A DNA stretch of 64,000 nucleotides. Origin: Apiosordaria backusii (lineage: Eukaryota > Ascomycota > Sordariomycetes > Sordariales > Lasiosphaeriaceae). Of this stretch, positions 13,146-22,062 are shown piece by piece. Below the pieces are notes generated by a model. The model was not told the origin of the DNA, did no database searches, and was given only the letters and a program-made list of their open reading frames with translations. Each line of letters begins with the position of its first letter. The stretch's first letter is position 1. The translations under genes and the position numbers were made by a program. The DNA is taken from positions 2,170,001 through 2,234,000 of the forward strand of contig JAUKTV010000004.1 in the NCBI GenBank assembly GCA_030549205.1. Reading direction: 5' to 3'.

Positions 13146-13802
13146 ATGTCTAACCGCGTCAAGAAATCCACGCCGAAAGGCCCTTCCAGTACCATTCGCC
13201 GCCAGAATCTCGCAGCCGCTGCTTCCATCTTTGGTGACGAAATGCTTCCCTGTTCTTCCTGCGAAACCCTTAACATTTCCGATTGTCGCGTCTTCGAACG
13301 CTCCTCCAAATGCAACCATTGTATAAGTTCTGGCCGTTCCGACTGCGACGTCCTGGGTCTTACCCCCGCCTTAACAGCCTCCCTTCGTCGTCAGAAAGAG
13401 AAACTGGACGCCGAAGAGCAGCAAGCTCGTACTACCATGCTACAAGCTGCCTCGAAGCTTACGCGGGTGGACACCCAGCGTCGTGCCTTGACCGCCAAAT
13501 TCCGCCGTATTGCGGCCCGCGAGGAGCGGTTGATTGAGGATCTCGAGCGGGAAGAAGCGCAGTCTTCCTCCACCGCTAATCCTCCCTTGACCCCCTCCTT
13601 CGACTGGACCCCCGCAATGCCCGACTGGCCTGGTCAGAACTTCCCGAACGATCTGTCCTTTGGCTTCCCGCCCGGTCCCGACCTTTTCCTAGGGCCCGTT
13701 GCTGGTTCCCCCAGAGTTCCCCGCCTTCGGCCGCCCCGGGTTCCTCCGGTGGAAGTCCTCCAGTTTCTCAGGGCAGTTGAGGTTCGTTGCTGGTTCCCAT
13801 GA
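13146..13802 (+). CDS. antisense ORF in chromovirus: Zn2Cys6-like cysteine cluster plus coiled coil, 218 aa
   Basis: It lies inside the retrotransposon on the strand opposite to gag-pol, starting 108 bp inside the 3' LTR and overlapping the pol 3' end tail-to-tail by 114 bp. The N-terminus is basic. Residues about 36-66 hold six cysteines spaced C-x2-C-x7-C-x8-C-x2-C-x7-C, which fits the spacing range of fungal Zn(II)2Cys6 DNA-binding clusters. A long charged helix with coiled-coil character follows (about residues 80-140), then a Pro/Phe-rich tail. I recall similar six-cysteine plus coiled-coil hypothetical proteins as common in repeat-rich fungal genomes. Expression could start from the left LTR, whose TATATATA is symmetric and lies about 350 bp upstream. 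Whether it is a real gene is the main uncertainty; preservation of a 218-codon frame with ordered cysteines argues for it. Confidence 0.6.
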   Translation: MSNRVKKSTPKGPSSTIRRQNLAAAASIFGDEMLPCSSCETLNISDCRVFERSSKCNHCISSGRSDCDVLGLTPALTASLRRQKEKLDAEEQQARTTMLQAASKLTRVDTQRRALTAKFRRIAAREERLIEDLEREEAQSSSTANPPLTPSFDWTPAMPDWPGQNFPNDLSFGFPPGPDLFLGPVAGSPRVPRLRPPRVPPVEVLQFLRAVEVRCWFP

Positions 13803-16800
13803 GTTGTCCGTGTCCGGGTAGTCCAGCCAGCTGACTAAATACTCCAGTTGTCCGCTACTAATGCGAGAGTCCAGTACCTCTTCCACGTCGTACTCTTCTT
13901 CTTCGTCCTCGGCTTCTACTTGTGTGTCTGGGCTGGCAGCCCGTGGTGCCGGTTCCAAGAGTGAAATGTGGAAAGTGTTCGATCGTAACCGCATAGTACT
14001 CGGTAGTTTAAGCCTGAATGCTGTTTCCGATATTTTTTCCTCGACCGTAAAGGGTCCGACTCTCCTGTGGTCTAGCTTTTTGCTTGGTCGTTTTGTGCGT
14101 AAATTTCGTGTTGATAAAAACACTTTATCCCCCCTCTTCAAGCGAGGTCCCTCGAGCCGTTTGACGTTGTAGTACTTGCGCATGCGTTCCCGAACGAACT
14201 CGAGCTCTTCCTTGAGTTTGGCGTGCAGCATGTGTAGCTTCCCTGCTTTTGCTGCCGCCCTAGGCACTCTTGCCTCTGGTCCTTGTCGTAGATCTGCCTC
14301 GAACCCATAATTCGCGAAGAATGGCGTGACTTTTGTTGTTTCTGTGGGCGCTGTGTTGTAGGCGAGTTGTGCTGCTGGCAAAAGTTCAACCCAGTTGTCT
14401 TGTTCGAAATTGATGTAGTTCCGAAGGTACTGTTCAACGATCTGGTTGAGCCTTTCTGTCTGACCGTCCGTCTGTGGGTGATATGCTGACGATGCCTTGC
14501 TTCTCACTCCTACTTGCTCCATCAGAGCCTTCCAAAACTTCGATACAAACTTGGTGTCGCGATCCGTGATGAATTCCCTTGGCCATGTGTGTGTCGCCGT
14601 GACGTTCCGAAACACCACATCCGCCAATTGTTCCGCCGTCCAAGTCTCCCTGTAGGGCAGGAAGTATGCCCATTTGGTGAGTCTGTCAACGACTGTGAGG
14701 ATGCTGTCGTACTTGACGCCTGTGACCGTGTCCTTGGAATGTGGTAGCTTAGTGATAAAGTCCATTGTCACTGAGCTCCACGGTTGTTCCGCCACTGGCA
14801 ATGGTTCCAAGAATCCGTAAGGCTTGTGTCTCTCTGCCTTCGTCCTCCGGCAGAGGTCACATTCTTGCAGCGTTTCCTCAACATCCTTCCTTAGTCCTGG
14901 CCAATTGAAGTGTTGTTTGACCTTCTCTGTTGTCTTGGCCACTCCCATGTGTCCACCGAGCTTCGACTCGTGGATCTCCTGAATCAATGCCTTCCGCTGC
15001 TCTGGTTCGACGTAAGCTCGATTGTGATACCAGAGCCGGTAATTGTCGTCCTTCTGGATCCCCAAAGATTCCAGTTCAGCCCATCGTTCCTGCTCGTTGC
15101 TGCCGATGTTGCTCTGATACTTGTTGGCTGTTGATTCTTCTCGGTACACCGCGCAACACTCAGCCCACTGCTGGAGCGGGTGCCTCAGTGTGCCTTCTGC
15201 TGTCTCCTGCAGCAAGGGTGGTGACTCCTCCGCCACCTTTTCTTCGTGGTGGTCTGCCCTTCTGCTTAGAGCGTCCGCTCTCGCGTTCTCAGATCCCTTC
15301 TTGTAATGGATCTGAAAATTGAACTCAGACAGGAATTCCGACCACCTGCCTTGCCTGGCGTTGAGGACCTTGGTAGTGGTGAAATACTTCAAGTTTTTGT
15401 GATCCGTGTAGACCTGTACCTCGTAGTTGGTCCCGCTGAGATAGGGTCTCCATTCCTCGAAAGCCTCAATGATGGCAAGCAGCTCCTTGTCGTGGATTGG
15501 GTAGTTCTTGCGTGGTCCCTCCAGCTTTTTCGAAAAGAATGCTACCGGGTGCAACTTCCCGTCCTGGTCTCGTTGTCCTAGCTGTCCTCCTATGGCGTAG
15601 TCGGAAGCGTCTGTCTCAACTTCGAAAGGTCGTCCTGGATCCGGAAGCTTGAGTACTGGGTCCGCCGTAATGGCGTTCTTGATGGCTTGAAAAGCCTCTT
15701 CCTGTTCTTCTTTCCACTTGAACTCGGCGTCCTTCTTGGTTAGGTCGTTCAATGGTTTTGCAATGGCGCCGTAGTTCCGTATGAACATTCGATAGAAATT
15801 GGTGAACCCCAGAAACTCTCGAATTCTCGTTTTTAGTTGTTCGGGTGTTTCTCCCTGTGGTCTCGGCCAGTTCTTGACTGCCGCGATCTTCCCTGGTTCC
15901 ATTCGCACTTCTCCTGGCGAGATCAGATATCCGAGATAGACCGTCTCCTGCACATGGAACTCGCTCTTGTCCTTGTTGACCGATAGTCCTGCTCCATGTA
16001 GCGCGTCCAAAATTTCCTTGACGTGCTGTTTGTGTTCTTCCAGAGTGCGTGAGTAGATGAGAACATCGTCGAGATAACAAACTGCTGTTTTGTCGAGATA
16101 CTTGCGAATCGTGTGATCAACGAGGGCCTGGAAAGTTGCTGGTGCATTTGTGAGCCCGAACGGCATGACGAGGTACTCGAAATGCCCGTAAGGCGTGCGA
16201 AAAGCTGTCTTCCATTCGTCTCCCTCCTTGATTCGTATGTGCGCGTACCCGACTGGCATATCAAGTCTGGTGAACCATCGTGCCCCTGACAGTTGACTTC
16301 GCAGCCGCGAAATCAGCGGTAGTGGGTAACCGTTCTTCACCGTCTCCTGATTCAGCTGTCGATAATCCACACACAGTCGTGGACTCCCATCCTTCTTCGG
16401 CACGAAGAAAACAGGATATCCAGCTGGCGATGTGGATGATCTGATGTGTCCTCTCTTGAGGTTCTCGTCCAAATACCTCCGCAACTCTTCACTCTGTTTG
16501 TCGTTGGTGTGGTAGACCTGAAAAAGCTTGAGCTTTGCTCCGTCCTTGAGCTTGATCTCGTGGTCCCATGGTCCCCTCTCTGGTAGACCCTGAAGGTGTT
16601 TTGCCGTGAATACTGGATGCCCTTGATATTCCGACGGTACCTCCTTTTTCTCGCTTTTCTTCAAATTGTTGTAATAAGCGTATTTGTCCTTCATTGCTGC
16701 CGCAATTTCCACCAACGCAACTGTTCCTACCAACCCTACTTCTTCGATCTTGCCGCCTGTGTCGATTGAGTACACCAATATTTCCCGTGTCTCTTGCGGT

Positions 16801-17414
16801 GGTGCCGTGGAGGGTGCTTGTCTTGCACTCTGCTCCTGCCGTGCTCCTGATCTTCCATCGTTGGTCGGATACTCCCGATATACTCTCGGTCGTAGGTGGC
16901 CACCATCCTTCCAATCGATGTCTGGGTTGTAGTTCTCGTGCCATGGCTGCCCTAGGATCATGTCCTTCCCTGGCCCCATATCCACGATGTCGAAAATCAC
17001 TGTCGTTGTCTTTCCTGACACTGTGATGTCCAGTGGTAGCGTCTCCCTGCTTACCAACTGCGTGGGGAAAGGTCCTTTCATGACGACCTCTTCCTCCTTC
17101 TTTCTCCATGGAACCCGGGCTTGTTGCACAAATCTTGGTGAAATCAAGTCCGCTTCTGCTCCACTGTCCACGAGTGCTTGCGTTTGGAAGCCCTTCCAAC
17201 GCGCTGCCACTCGCAATCTTTTGTCTTTCATGCCCCTCCTCTGTACAGCAGCGACCTCGCTGATGTGTAGCTCGTGGTCCTTTAGAGGTTCCCGGCCTCC
17301 GCGAAAGGCCGTGGTTCTTTTCCCGACTGTTGTTGTGCCTCCAGAGCGTCCTCTTTCGTCGAACTGTCCAGCAGCTCGAAACCGGCTAACCATTGCCGTT
17401 GGGCCTCTTTCCAT
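13689..17414 (-). CDS. pol: Pol polyprotein of chromovirus (PR-RT-RH-IN-chromodomain)
   Basis: The frame is open from 17414 to the stop at 13689 (1241 codons from its first ATG). It is probably translated as a Gag-Pol fusion entering at 17318 (about 1209 Pol residues). Residue numbers count from the 17414 ATG. Aspartic protease: DSGA at 83-86. Reverse transcriptase: about 320-500 with YLDD at 447-450. RNase H: about 595-715, with an ETDAS motif. Integrase zinc module: His815, His822, Cys852, Cys855. Integrase core: Asp885, Asp951 and Glu987, spaced DD35E. Chromodomain: about 1174-1225, with the aromatic residues Tyr, Trp and Trp expected of the fold. The chromodomain places it among chromoviruses, whose integrases are known to be steered to H3K9-methylated chromatin. 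All catalytic residues are present. Confidence 0.95.
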   Translation of the reverse strand: MERGPTAMVSRFRAAGQFDERGRSGGTTTVGKRTTAFRGGREPLKDHELHISEVAAVQRRGMKDKRLRVAARWKGFQTQALVDSGAEADLISPRFVQQARVPWRKKEEEVVMKGPFPTQLVSRETLPLDITVSGKTTTVIFDIVDMGPGKDMILGQPWHENYNPDIDWKDGGHLRPRVYREYPTNDGRSGARQEQSARQAPSTAPPQETREILVYSIDTGGKIEEVGLVGTVALVEIAAAMKDKYAYYNNLKKSEKKEVPSEYQGHPVFTAKHLQGLPERGPWDHEIKLKDGAKLKLFQVYHTNDKQSEELRRYLDENLKRGHIRSSTSPAGYPVFFVPKKDGSPRLCVDYRQLNQETVKNGYPLPLISRLRSQLSGARWFTRLDMPVGYAHIRIKEGDEWKTAFRTPYGHFEYLVMPFGLTNAPATFQALVDHTIRKYLDKTAVCYLDDVLIYSRTLEEHKQHVKEILDALHGAGLSVNKDKSEFHVQETVYLGYLISPGEVRMEPGKIAAVKNWPRPQGETPEQLKTRIREFLGFTNFYRMFIRNYGAIAKPLNDLTKKDAEFKWKEEQEEAFQAIKNAITADPVLKLPDPGRPFEVETDASDYAIGGQLGQRDQDGKLHPVAFFSKKLEGPRKNYPIHDKELLAIIEAFEEWRPYLSGTNYEVQVYTDHKNLKYFTTTKVLNARQGRWSEFLSEFNFQIHYKKGSENARADALSRRADHHEEKVAEESPPLLQETAEGTLRHPLQQWAECCAVYREESTANKYQSNIGSNEQERWAELESLGIQKDDNYRLWYHNRAYVEPEQRKALIQEIHESKLGGHMGVAKTTEKVKQHFNWPGLRKDVEETLQECDLCRRTKAERHKPYGFLEPLPVAEQPWSSVTMDFITKLPHSKDTVTGVKYDSILTVVDRLTKWAYFLPYRETWTAEQLADVVFRNVTATHTWPREFITDRDTKFVSKFWKALMEQVGVRSKASSAYHPQTDGQTERLNQIVEQYLRNYINFEQDNWVELLPAAQLAYNTAPTETTKVTPFFANYGFEADLRQGPEARVPRAAAKAGKLHMLHAKLKEELEFVRERMRKYYNVKRLEGPRLKRGDKVFLSTRNLRTKRPSKKLDHRRVGPFTVEEKISETAFRLKLPSTMRLRSNTFHISLLEPAPRAASPDTQVEAEDEEEEYDVEEVLDSRISSGQLEYLVSWLDYPDTDNSWEPATNLNCPEKLEDFHRRNPGRPKAGNSGGTSNGP

Positions 17415-19288
17415 TCCTCGCTGTCAGATGGGCGTTCATCTATCCCATAGGCTTCCCCCCATGTAATATTTCTCTCCGCGTGGTACGCCCGCACCTTCAT
17501 TCTTAAGTGAAGTGCGCAATCCTTGCTTGGGCAATAAGCCATGTCCTCATCGAGGTTATCCACACAGCATCGAGCCTCTCTTGGCCAAAACTGAATGACC
17601 TGTCGAATATTGTCGGGTCGAACCGGGTTTCCTTGTCTCCACAGGAAGTAGTCGTTTAATTCCTCGTCCGGAGCTCCCCATCTTGCGAGTGTCCTCGATA
17701 CTGGTGCTGGCTGTCCTGTCTGGGTAACCTCCCTGATCGGCCAATGCCTGTTAAGGGCTTTCGATTGGTAGTGTTCCGCGCATCCGTGAGCGATGCACTG
17801 GAACCATGGCACTCTCCTGTGCTCTGGGTGTCTTGGGTGGACCTGTGGCGTGTCTCCTTCGCAAGGAGTATACCACCTATGTGTTGGGACCTCTCCTGGC
17901 GCCAGTGCGAGTCCCACGCTGGCCACTGGTCGCGCTGCCCAAAACTCATCCCACGTTTCTCCGTACTCGTTGAGCCGCATAAGGCCTCCAACGAACTCTT
18001 CCTCCGGAATGATCCAGCGTTCATTGCCCTGCCTGAGCTGTGCAAGCGGTGGGTTGTCGGTCGTGGCCTGCGCCACCTTGTCCTCGAGGTCGCGGTAGTG
18101 TCGTTCAATCGCCTCTCGCTGGCTCCGAAGTTCTTCCACCCCTTCCTCGAGTCTTTGAACTCGTTCCCTGGCCTGCCTCAGGGCCTCTCCCGTGCCTAGA
18201 CCTGCGATGTCGGTCGTGGTGAGGACCTGTCTTAGTCGTTGCAAAGTTTCCTCAGAGGGTCCTGGAGCCGTGTTTCCCTCCAGCCTCGCGGCTCCTCTGA
18301 CCGGCAACTCTTGCCCCTCGACGCGGTCTTCTCCCTCGGAGTCGACTGTGAGTTCTCCTTCCTGAGCCTCGTACCCGTAATCGCTGTCGGTGTAGTCGTC
18401 CGCTGAGTCCAGGAATCCATCGTTGCCGTACTCAATGCTTGAGATCTCCACGATGCGTCTGGATGTCGTGGCTGCCGCAACCTCCTTCCCTTTCCACTTG
18501 AGTTGCTTGGGCGCCCGACAGTCTCTCTTGAAATGCCCGATCTTCCCGCAGTTGAAGCATTTGGCGTCGTTCTTCCCCTTGAACTGTCTCTGAGCTGCGT
18601 CAATCTCCATAGGTCCCGCGTGAGTGGTTCCAGATACGCTCGTGGTGTAGCGTTTCCTCTTGTCGATGGTGTCCGGTCTTTCTTCTTTGTACAGTTCGTC
18701 CTTCACTTCGTCCTTGAGTCCGTTGTAGAAAAGCTGCATCAGGCCTTCGTCATTGATTTCGCTGCGCAGGGCGTCGGTCTTGAAGGTGGCAGCATAGTCG
18801 GCTGCCGACCGGGTCTGGCGCAAGTTGGCGAGTCTCTCCTGGGCTCGGCGAGCTTCATCGTACTCTCCGAAGACTTCCTTGATGCGGGTTTCGAACTTCT
18901 TGAAGGTCTCGAAGCACTCCCTAGTGATGTCCTTCCTGGTGCCTGCGTCGTCGTTCTCGTAATAGTCGTCCAGGATGGGCTCAAACCATGCAAGAGCCTT
19001 GTCCTTGAGTCGAGATGCCGCGTAGGTGACCTTGGACTCCTCGTCAGGGAAACGAGTAGGATAGTACCGAAAATAGGTCTTGAGCTGGATCAGGAATCCT
19101 CCAAGCTCCCCTTTTCCGCCACCATAGCGTTCGGGGGCCTCGATCTTGGCCTGCTGGTTACCGCGGTGATCCAGGTGACCAACGGCGACGACTTGGTCCT
19201 GGGTCTGTTGAACCGCATCCTCGAGCTCCTTGACGCGAGCGTTGAGTCGAGCCAGAATGGCTTGGGGGCTTTCTTTGTTGTCCGCCAT
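17282..19288 (-). CDS. gag: Gag polyprotein of chromovirus, 668 aa, with long post-zinc-knuckle extension
   Basis: The start at 19288 was chosen because it is the first ATG outside the LTR; the open frame also runs back to 19393 inside the LTR. A helical capsid-like region (about 45-205) precedes a CCHC zinc knuckle, C-x2-C-x4-H-x4-C, at residues 244-257. Unusually, more than 400 residues follow: an acidic stretch (285-330), a coiled-coil-like segment (about 345-410), and two Cys/His-rich clusters (Cys498, His501, Cys503, His506, His515; and Cys574, Cys575, Cys586, Cys591, His594). Pol overlaps the 3' end in the -1 frame. Gag forms the virus-like particle and packages RNA; the role of the extension is not known to me. 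Confidence 0.92.
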   Translation of the reverse strand: MADNKESPQAILARLNARVKELEDAVQQTQDQVVAVGHLDHRGNQQAKIEAPERYGGGKGELGGFLIQLKTYFRYYPTRFPDEESKVTYAASRLKDKALAWFEPILDDYYENDDAGTRKDITRECFETFKKFETRIKEVFGEYDEARRAQERLANLRQTRSAADYAATFKTDALRSEINDEGLMQLFYNGLKDEVKDELYKEERPDTIDKRKRYTTSVSGTTHAGPMEIDAAQRQFKGKNDAKCFNCGKIGHFKRDCRAPKQLKWKGKEVAAATTSRRIVEISSIEYGNDGFLDSADDYTDSDYGYEAQEGELTVDSEGEDRVEGQELPVRGAARLEGNTAPGPSEETLQRLRQVLTTTDIAGLGTGEALRQARERVQRLEEGVEELRSQREAIERHYRDLEDKVAQATTDNPPLAQLRQGNERWIIPEEEFVGGLMRLNEYGETWDEFWAARPVASVGLALAPGEVPTHRWYTPCEGDTPQVHPRHPEHRRVPWFQCIAHGCAEHYQSKALNRHWPIREVTQTGQPAPVSRTLARWGAPDEELNDYFLWRQGNPVRPDNIRQVIQFWPREARCCVDNLDEDMAYCPSKDCALHLRMKVRAYHAERNITWGEAYGIDERPSDSEEWKEAQRQWLAGFELLDSSTKEDALEAQQQSGKEPRPFAEAGNL
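17318..17324 (-). promoter_or_regulatory. -1 programmed ribosomal frameshift heptamer GGGAAAA
   Basis: In the gag frame the heptamer is split G-GGA-AAA, a canonical X-XXY-YYZ slippery site, 12 codons before the gag stop. A one-base backward slip enters exactly the pol frame (gag codons begin at positions congruent to 1 mod 3, pol codons at 2 mod 3). The downstream structure was not evaluated. Confidence 0.75.
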
Positions 19289-19330
19289 GGTGATGGGTAC
19301 CTTCAACTTATCCGTGACAGAGTTGAAGTG

Positions 19331-19340
19331 AGTATGCAAC
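19331..19340 (-). other. self-priming primer-binding site of chromovirus
   Basis: One nucleotide after the 5' LTR the minus strand reads GTTGCATACT. It lacks the TGG start expected of a tRNA 3'-end PBS. It is complementary to AGTATGCAAT at 19488-19479 in the LTR of the same transcript (nine Watson-Crick pairs plus a terminal G-U). That stretch begins 41 nt after the start of the TATA box, near where the mRNA 5' end is expected. This is the arrangement of Tf1-type self-priming. Confidence 0.7.
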
Positions 19341-19341
19341 G

Positions 19342-19767
19342 TGTGACGAACCCCTGTACAGAACCTCTGAAAGGGATACTTGGTTGAAGGCAACTTCTGA
19401 CAATTGGTTCGGTGCAGCTAAACAGTGCACAACAAGATGTCTCAATGTAAACACAAGATACCGTGAATACAAGCTGTGATTGCATACTGCGGAACTATCT
19501 ACGAGCTATCTAGTTCCTCCGTATATATAGACTCTTTTCTAGTCGTGCTCCCCTTGCTCAATGCCCTGAGCACACTGATCACCGTGCTTGGTCTGCTCAG
19601 TGCTCCGAGCAGACTGAGCATCCTACTCAGTCTGCTCAGCGTCCTGAGCGCACTGATCAACCGTTCCTTACCGTGATTGGCTCTCTGAGATGTATTCCTG
19701 ATTGGTCCTTACTTTCCGTGGTTCCACAACCAATCGTTATTCTCGTCCATATCCCAGGGTTGTGACA
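19342..19767 (-). repeat. 5' LTR of chromovirus (right copy), promoter-bearing
   Basis: 426 bp, no difference seen from the left copy. It provides the element promoter: CCAAT-type boxes near the outer end, a palindromic CTGAGCA/TGCTCAG array around 19555-19655, TATATATA at 19522-19529. If transcription starts at the self-complementary AGTATGCAA (19488), U3 is about 279 bp and R-U5 about 147 bp. Confidence 0.95.
19522..19529 (-). promoter_or_regulatory. TATA box of chromovirus LTR promoter
   Basis: TATATATA, the only TATA-like element in an otherwise mixed-composition LTR. It lies 41 nt before the predicted RNA start. Because the octamer is its own reverse complement it could serve both strands, including the antisense ORF when present in the left LTR. 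Confidence 0.55.
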
Positions 19768-19772
19768 ATTTA

Positions 19773-21056
19773 TTAAATTATTTATAAAGTCTATTACCAG
19801 TTAAATTTAAATAGTTATATTATAATAAAGACTTTAAGGTTTAATAAGGAAAGTTTAATTAAATAGAAATTAAGGAAATAATAGATTAATTAATAAGTAT
19901 ATTTAAATTATTTAAAAAATGCTTTAAAAGTATTTTAAAAACCTTTATTTTAATTTAAGAAAAATAGTTTAATTTACTTATTATCCTTTCGGTCGAAAAT
20001 ATCTTATACCTTAATTATATGTCCTTTACCGTTTATAAATTTCTTTTTATTATTTTTATATTAAAATATCTTATTATTAATAAAAAAAAGATTTACTATT
20101 TAATTTTAATAAACAATAGTTTAAAGGATAGGGTTAGGGTTTATTTACTTTAAGATTATATAAGTTTTTAAATTATTTCGGAATTGATTTAAAAGCGCTT
20201 TAAAATTAACTAAAAAACGTTTAATTATAATATAATAAAAAAAGGATTTCTCCCTTTAAAGTTACTATATTAATATTTTTAAATTAAACTAATTATTTAT
20301 ATATAATATATATTTATATAAAAATTAAAGTTTATAAATACTTTAATTTAATTATTTAAACCCTTTATTATATAGAAATTAATAATTAAATTTATAAAAC
20401 TATTAGTACTGTTTAGTAAAGGAATCGAATAAAAACCTTTAAAAAAAAGGCTTTAATATAAATATATAAATAATATAAAAGTATTTAGAAAGTACTTTTA
20501 AAGTACTTTAAAATTACTTTTAAATTATTCTTTATTAATATTAATTATTTAAATTTACATTTAATATAGTTTAAATTTAAAAGTAGTAAAGGCTTTATTA
20601 AAAAGCTTAAGAAACTTATACTTTAATTAGAAAAGAGATTGAATTTTATATATATATTACTTTTATATTATTTATTAAATACTTTAAAAGCAGTTTAAAA
20701 GTAATTCCAAATTGCTTTTAAATTACTTTACAATTGCTTTTAAATTTTAATATATTATATAAGACTTTATAAATATACTATAATATTAATTTAAATATAT
20801 AAATTATAACTTTTATTATTTTAATTATATTTAACATTTTAATTAAATTATCTTTTATAAACTCTATAAATATTATAAATTTATTAATAATAAAATTAAT
20901 AATAATTAAGTAAAGGTTAATAAAATATATTATATAGTAAATTTATAATTAAAAAAGAAAAGATTTTATAGTAAGTATTTTTATACTACTTTTAAAATAC
21001 TTTAAAAGCGTTTTTAAAATACTTTTAAAAAACTTTATAATTAATTATTTTTAAAT
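19773..21056. repeat. RIPed TIR-element body, segment 2
   Basis: Extremely AT-rich, nearly lacking CpA/TpG, with stops in all frames. Recurrent blocks resemble TTTTAAAACGNTTTTAAA, TACTTTAAAAG or their complements, near 20190, 20490, 20690 and 20990. No gene remnant was recognised. Confidence 0.6.
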
Positions 21057-21069
21057 ACTATTTATATAT

Positions 21070-22049
21070 GTCTGTCTCTTTAAAAAGTGGAGCTTCTAAA
21101 AAAAAATTTCTTTTATAACGCTATATCCGGCGTTGGTTCTTTTTATAGCTGATCTAGTGTGCTACTTGAACTGCTTGGGGCTACCGTTATGGTCACGTGC
21201 TTATTATATAACTAAACCTTCTACCGTCGAGTTTAATAATAAACTTATATAATAATATTATAGCTAAACCTTTTAAACGCCTCCTTTACTACCGAATTAT
21301 TTATAACTATACCAATAACTCTCTTACTAACCTATACTAAGGTTAAGTACTAGCATTTATATAAAGTTAAAAAGAATCCTATCTACTTTTCTTTACTATT
21401 CTTTTTTTATATTACTTACTATATTCCTTTCCTATATTACTTACTATATTCCTCTCTTATATTACTTACTACATTCCTTTCCTATATTACTTATTATATT
21501 AAAATTTAATCGATTACAGTATTAAATATAAGTCTATTTTATATAATTTAACAATTAAAAGATAGTATTAATATAATAATAATATATAATTTACTATACC
21601 GAAAGCTTATAAATATAAAATCTTAAGGCTAAGTAACTATAAGTACTTTAAATTTATTAATATTATAATAACTATACTAAAAAAAGATAATAATAAACAG
21701 AATATAAGCATTGCCTTTATTAAAGAGTTAGCTATATATACCGTCGTTACTTTATTTTATACTAAATATATTAACCTCTATTAATTTAAATAAGATTTAA
21801 TCGGTCTTAAGCCGAGGTATTAGATTAAGGATGAAACGATTTAGAAAAAAGCTTTCGAAAAGAAGGATAAGGTAGAAGACTGGTTAGCGAAGTTAATCGA
21901 TATTGCGGTAGTAATTATAAAGGATAAGACGGCCTAATAGATTAAGTAGCTAGTCTAATAGCTATATTAAATAGCTTGAAGATACTGTTGTTGTGTTGAT
22001 CGTAAGCATCTGTATGTCACGTCTTGTATATATACCACCGAACCTTAAG
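21070..22049 (+). mobile_element. copy A of a ~0.97-kb TSD-flanked interspersed repeat
   Basis: It is flanked by a perfect 13-bp direct repeat, ACTATTTATATAT, at 21057-21069 and 22050-22062. It begins GTCTGTCTCTTTAAAAAGTGG-like sequence and ends CCGAACCTTAAG. It is alignable along its length with copies B and C, all in the same orientation, with differences mostly C/T and G/A. A constant 3' end, slightly variable 5' start and 13-15 bp TSDs suggest target-primed (LINE/SINE-type) insertion. No coding frame survives. Confidence 0.75.
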
Positions 22050-22062
22050 ACTATTTATATAT

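Larger units (their letters stand above)
12612..19767 (-). mobile_element. intact Ty3/Gypsy chromovirus, 7156 bp
   Basis: This is a full-length LTR retrotransposon transcribed on the minus strand. Order in element sense: 5' LTR (19342-19767), primer-binding site, gag, -1 frameshift, pol (protease, RT, RNase H, integrase, chromodomain), polypurine tract, 3' LTR (12612-13037). The LTRs are both 426 bp, start TG and end CA, and show no difference on reading. A 5-bp TSD (ATTTA) flanks them. Coding frames are open throughout with no RIP-type stops, although both flanks are heavily RIPed. Everything needed for autonomy appears present, so the insertion is recent. Confidence 0.95.
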
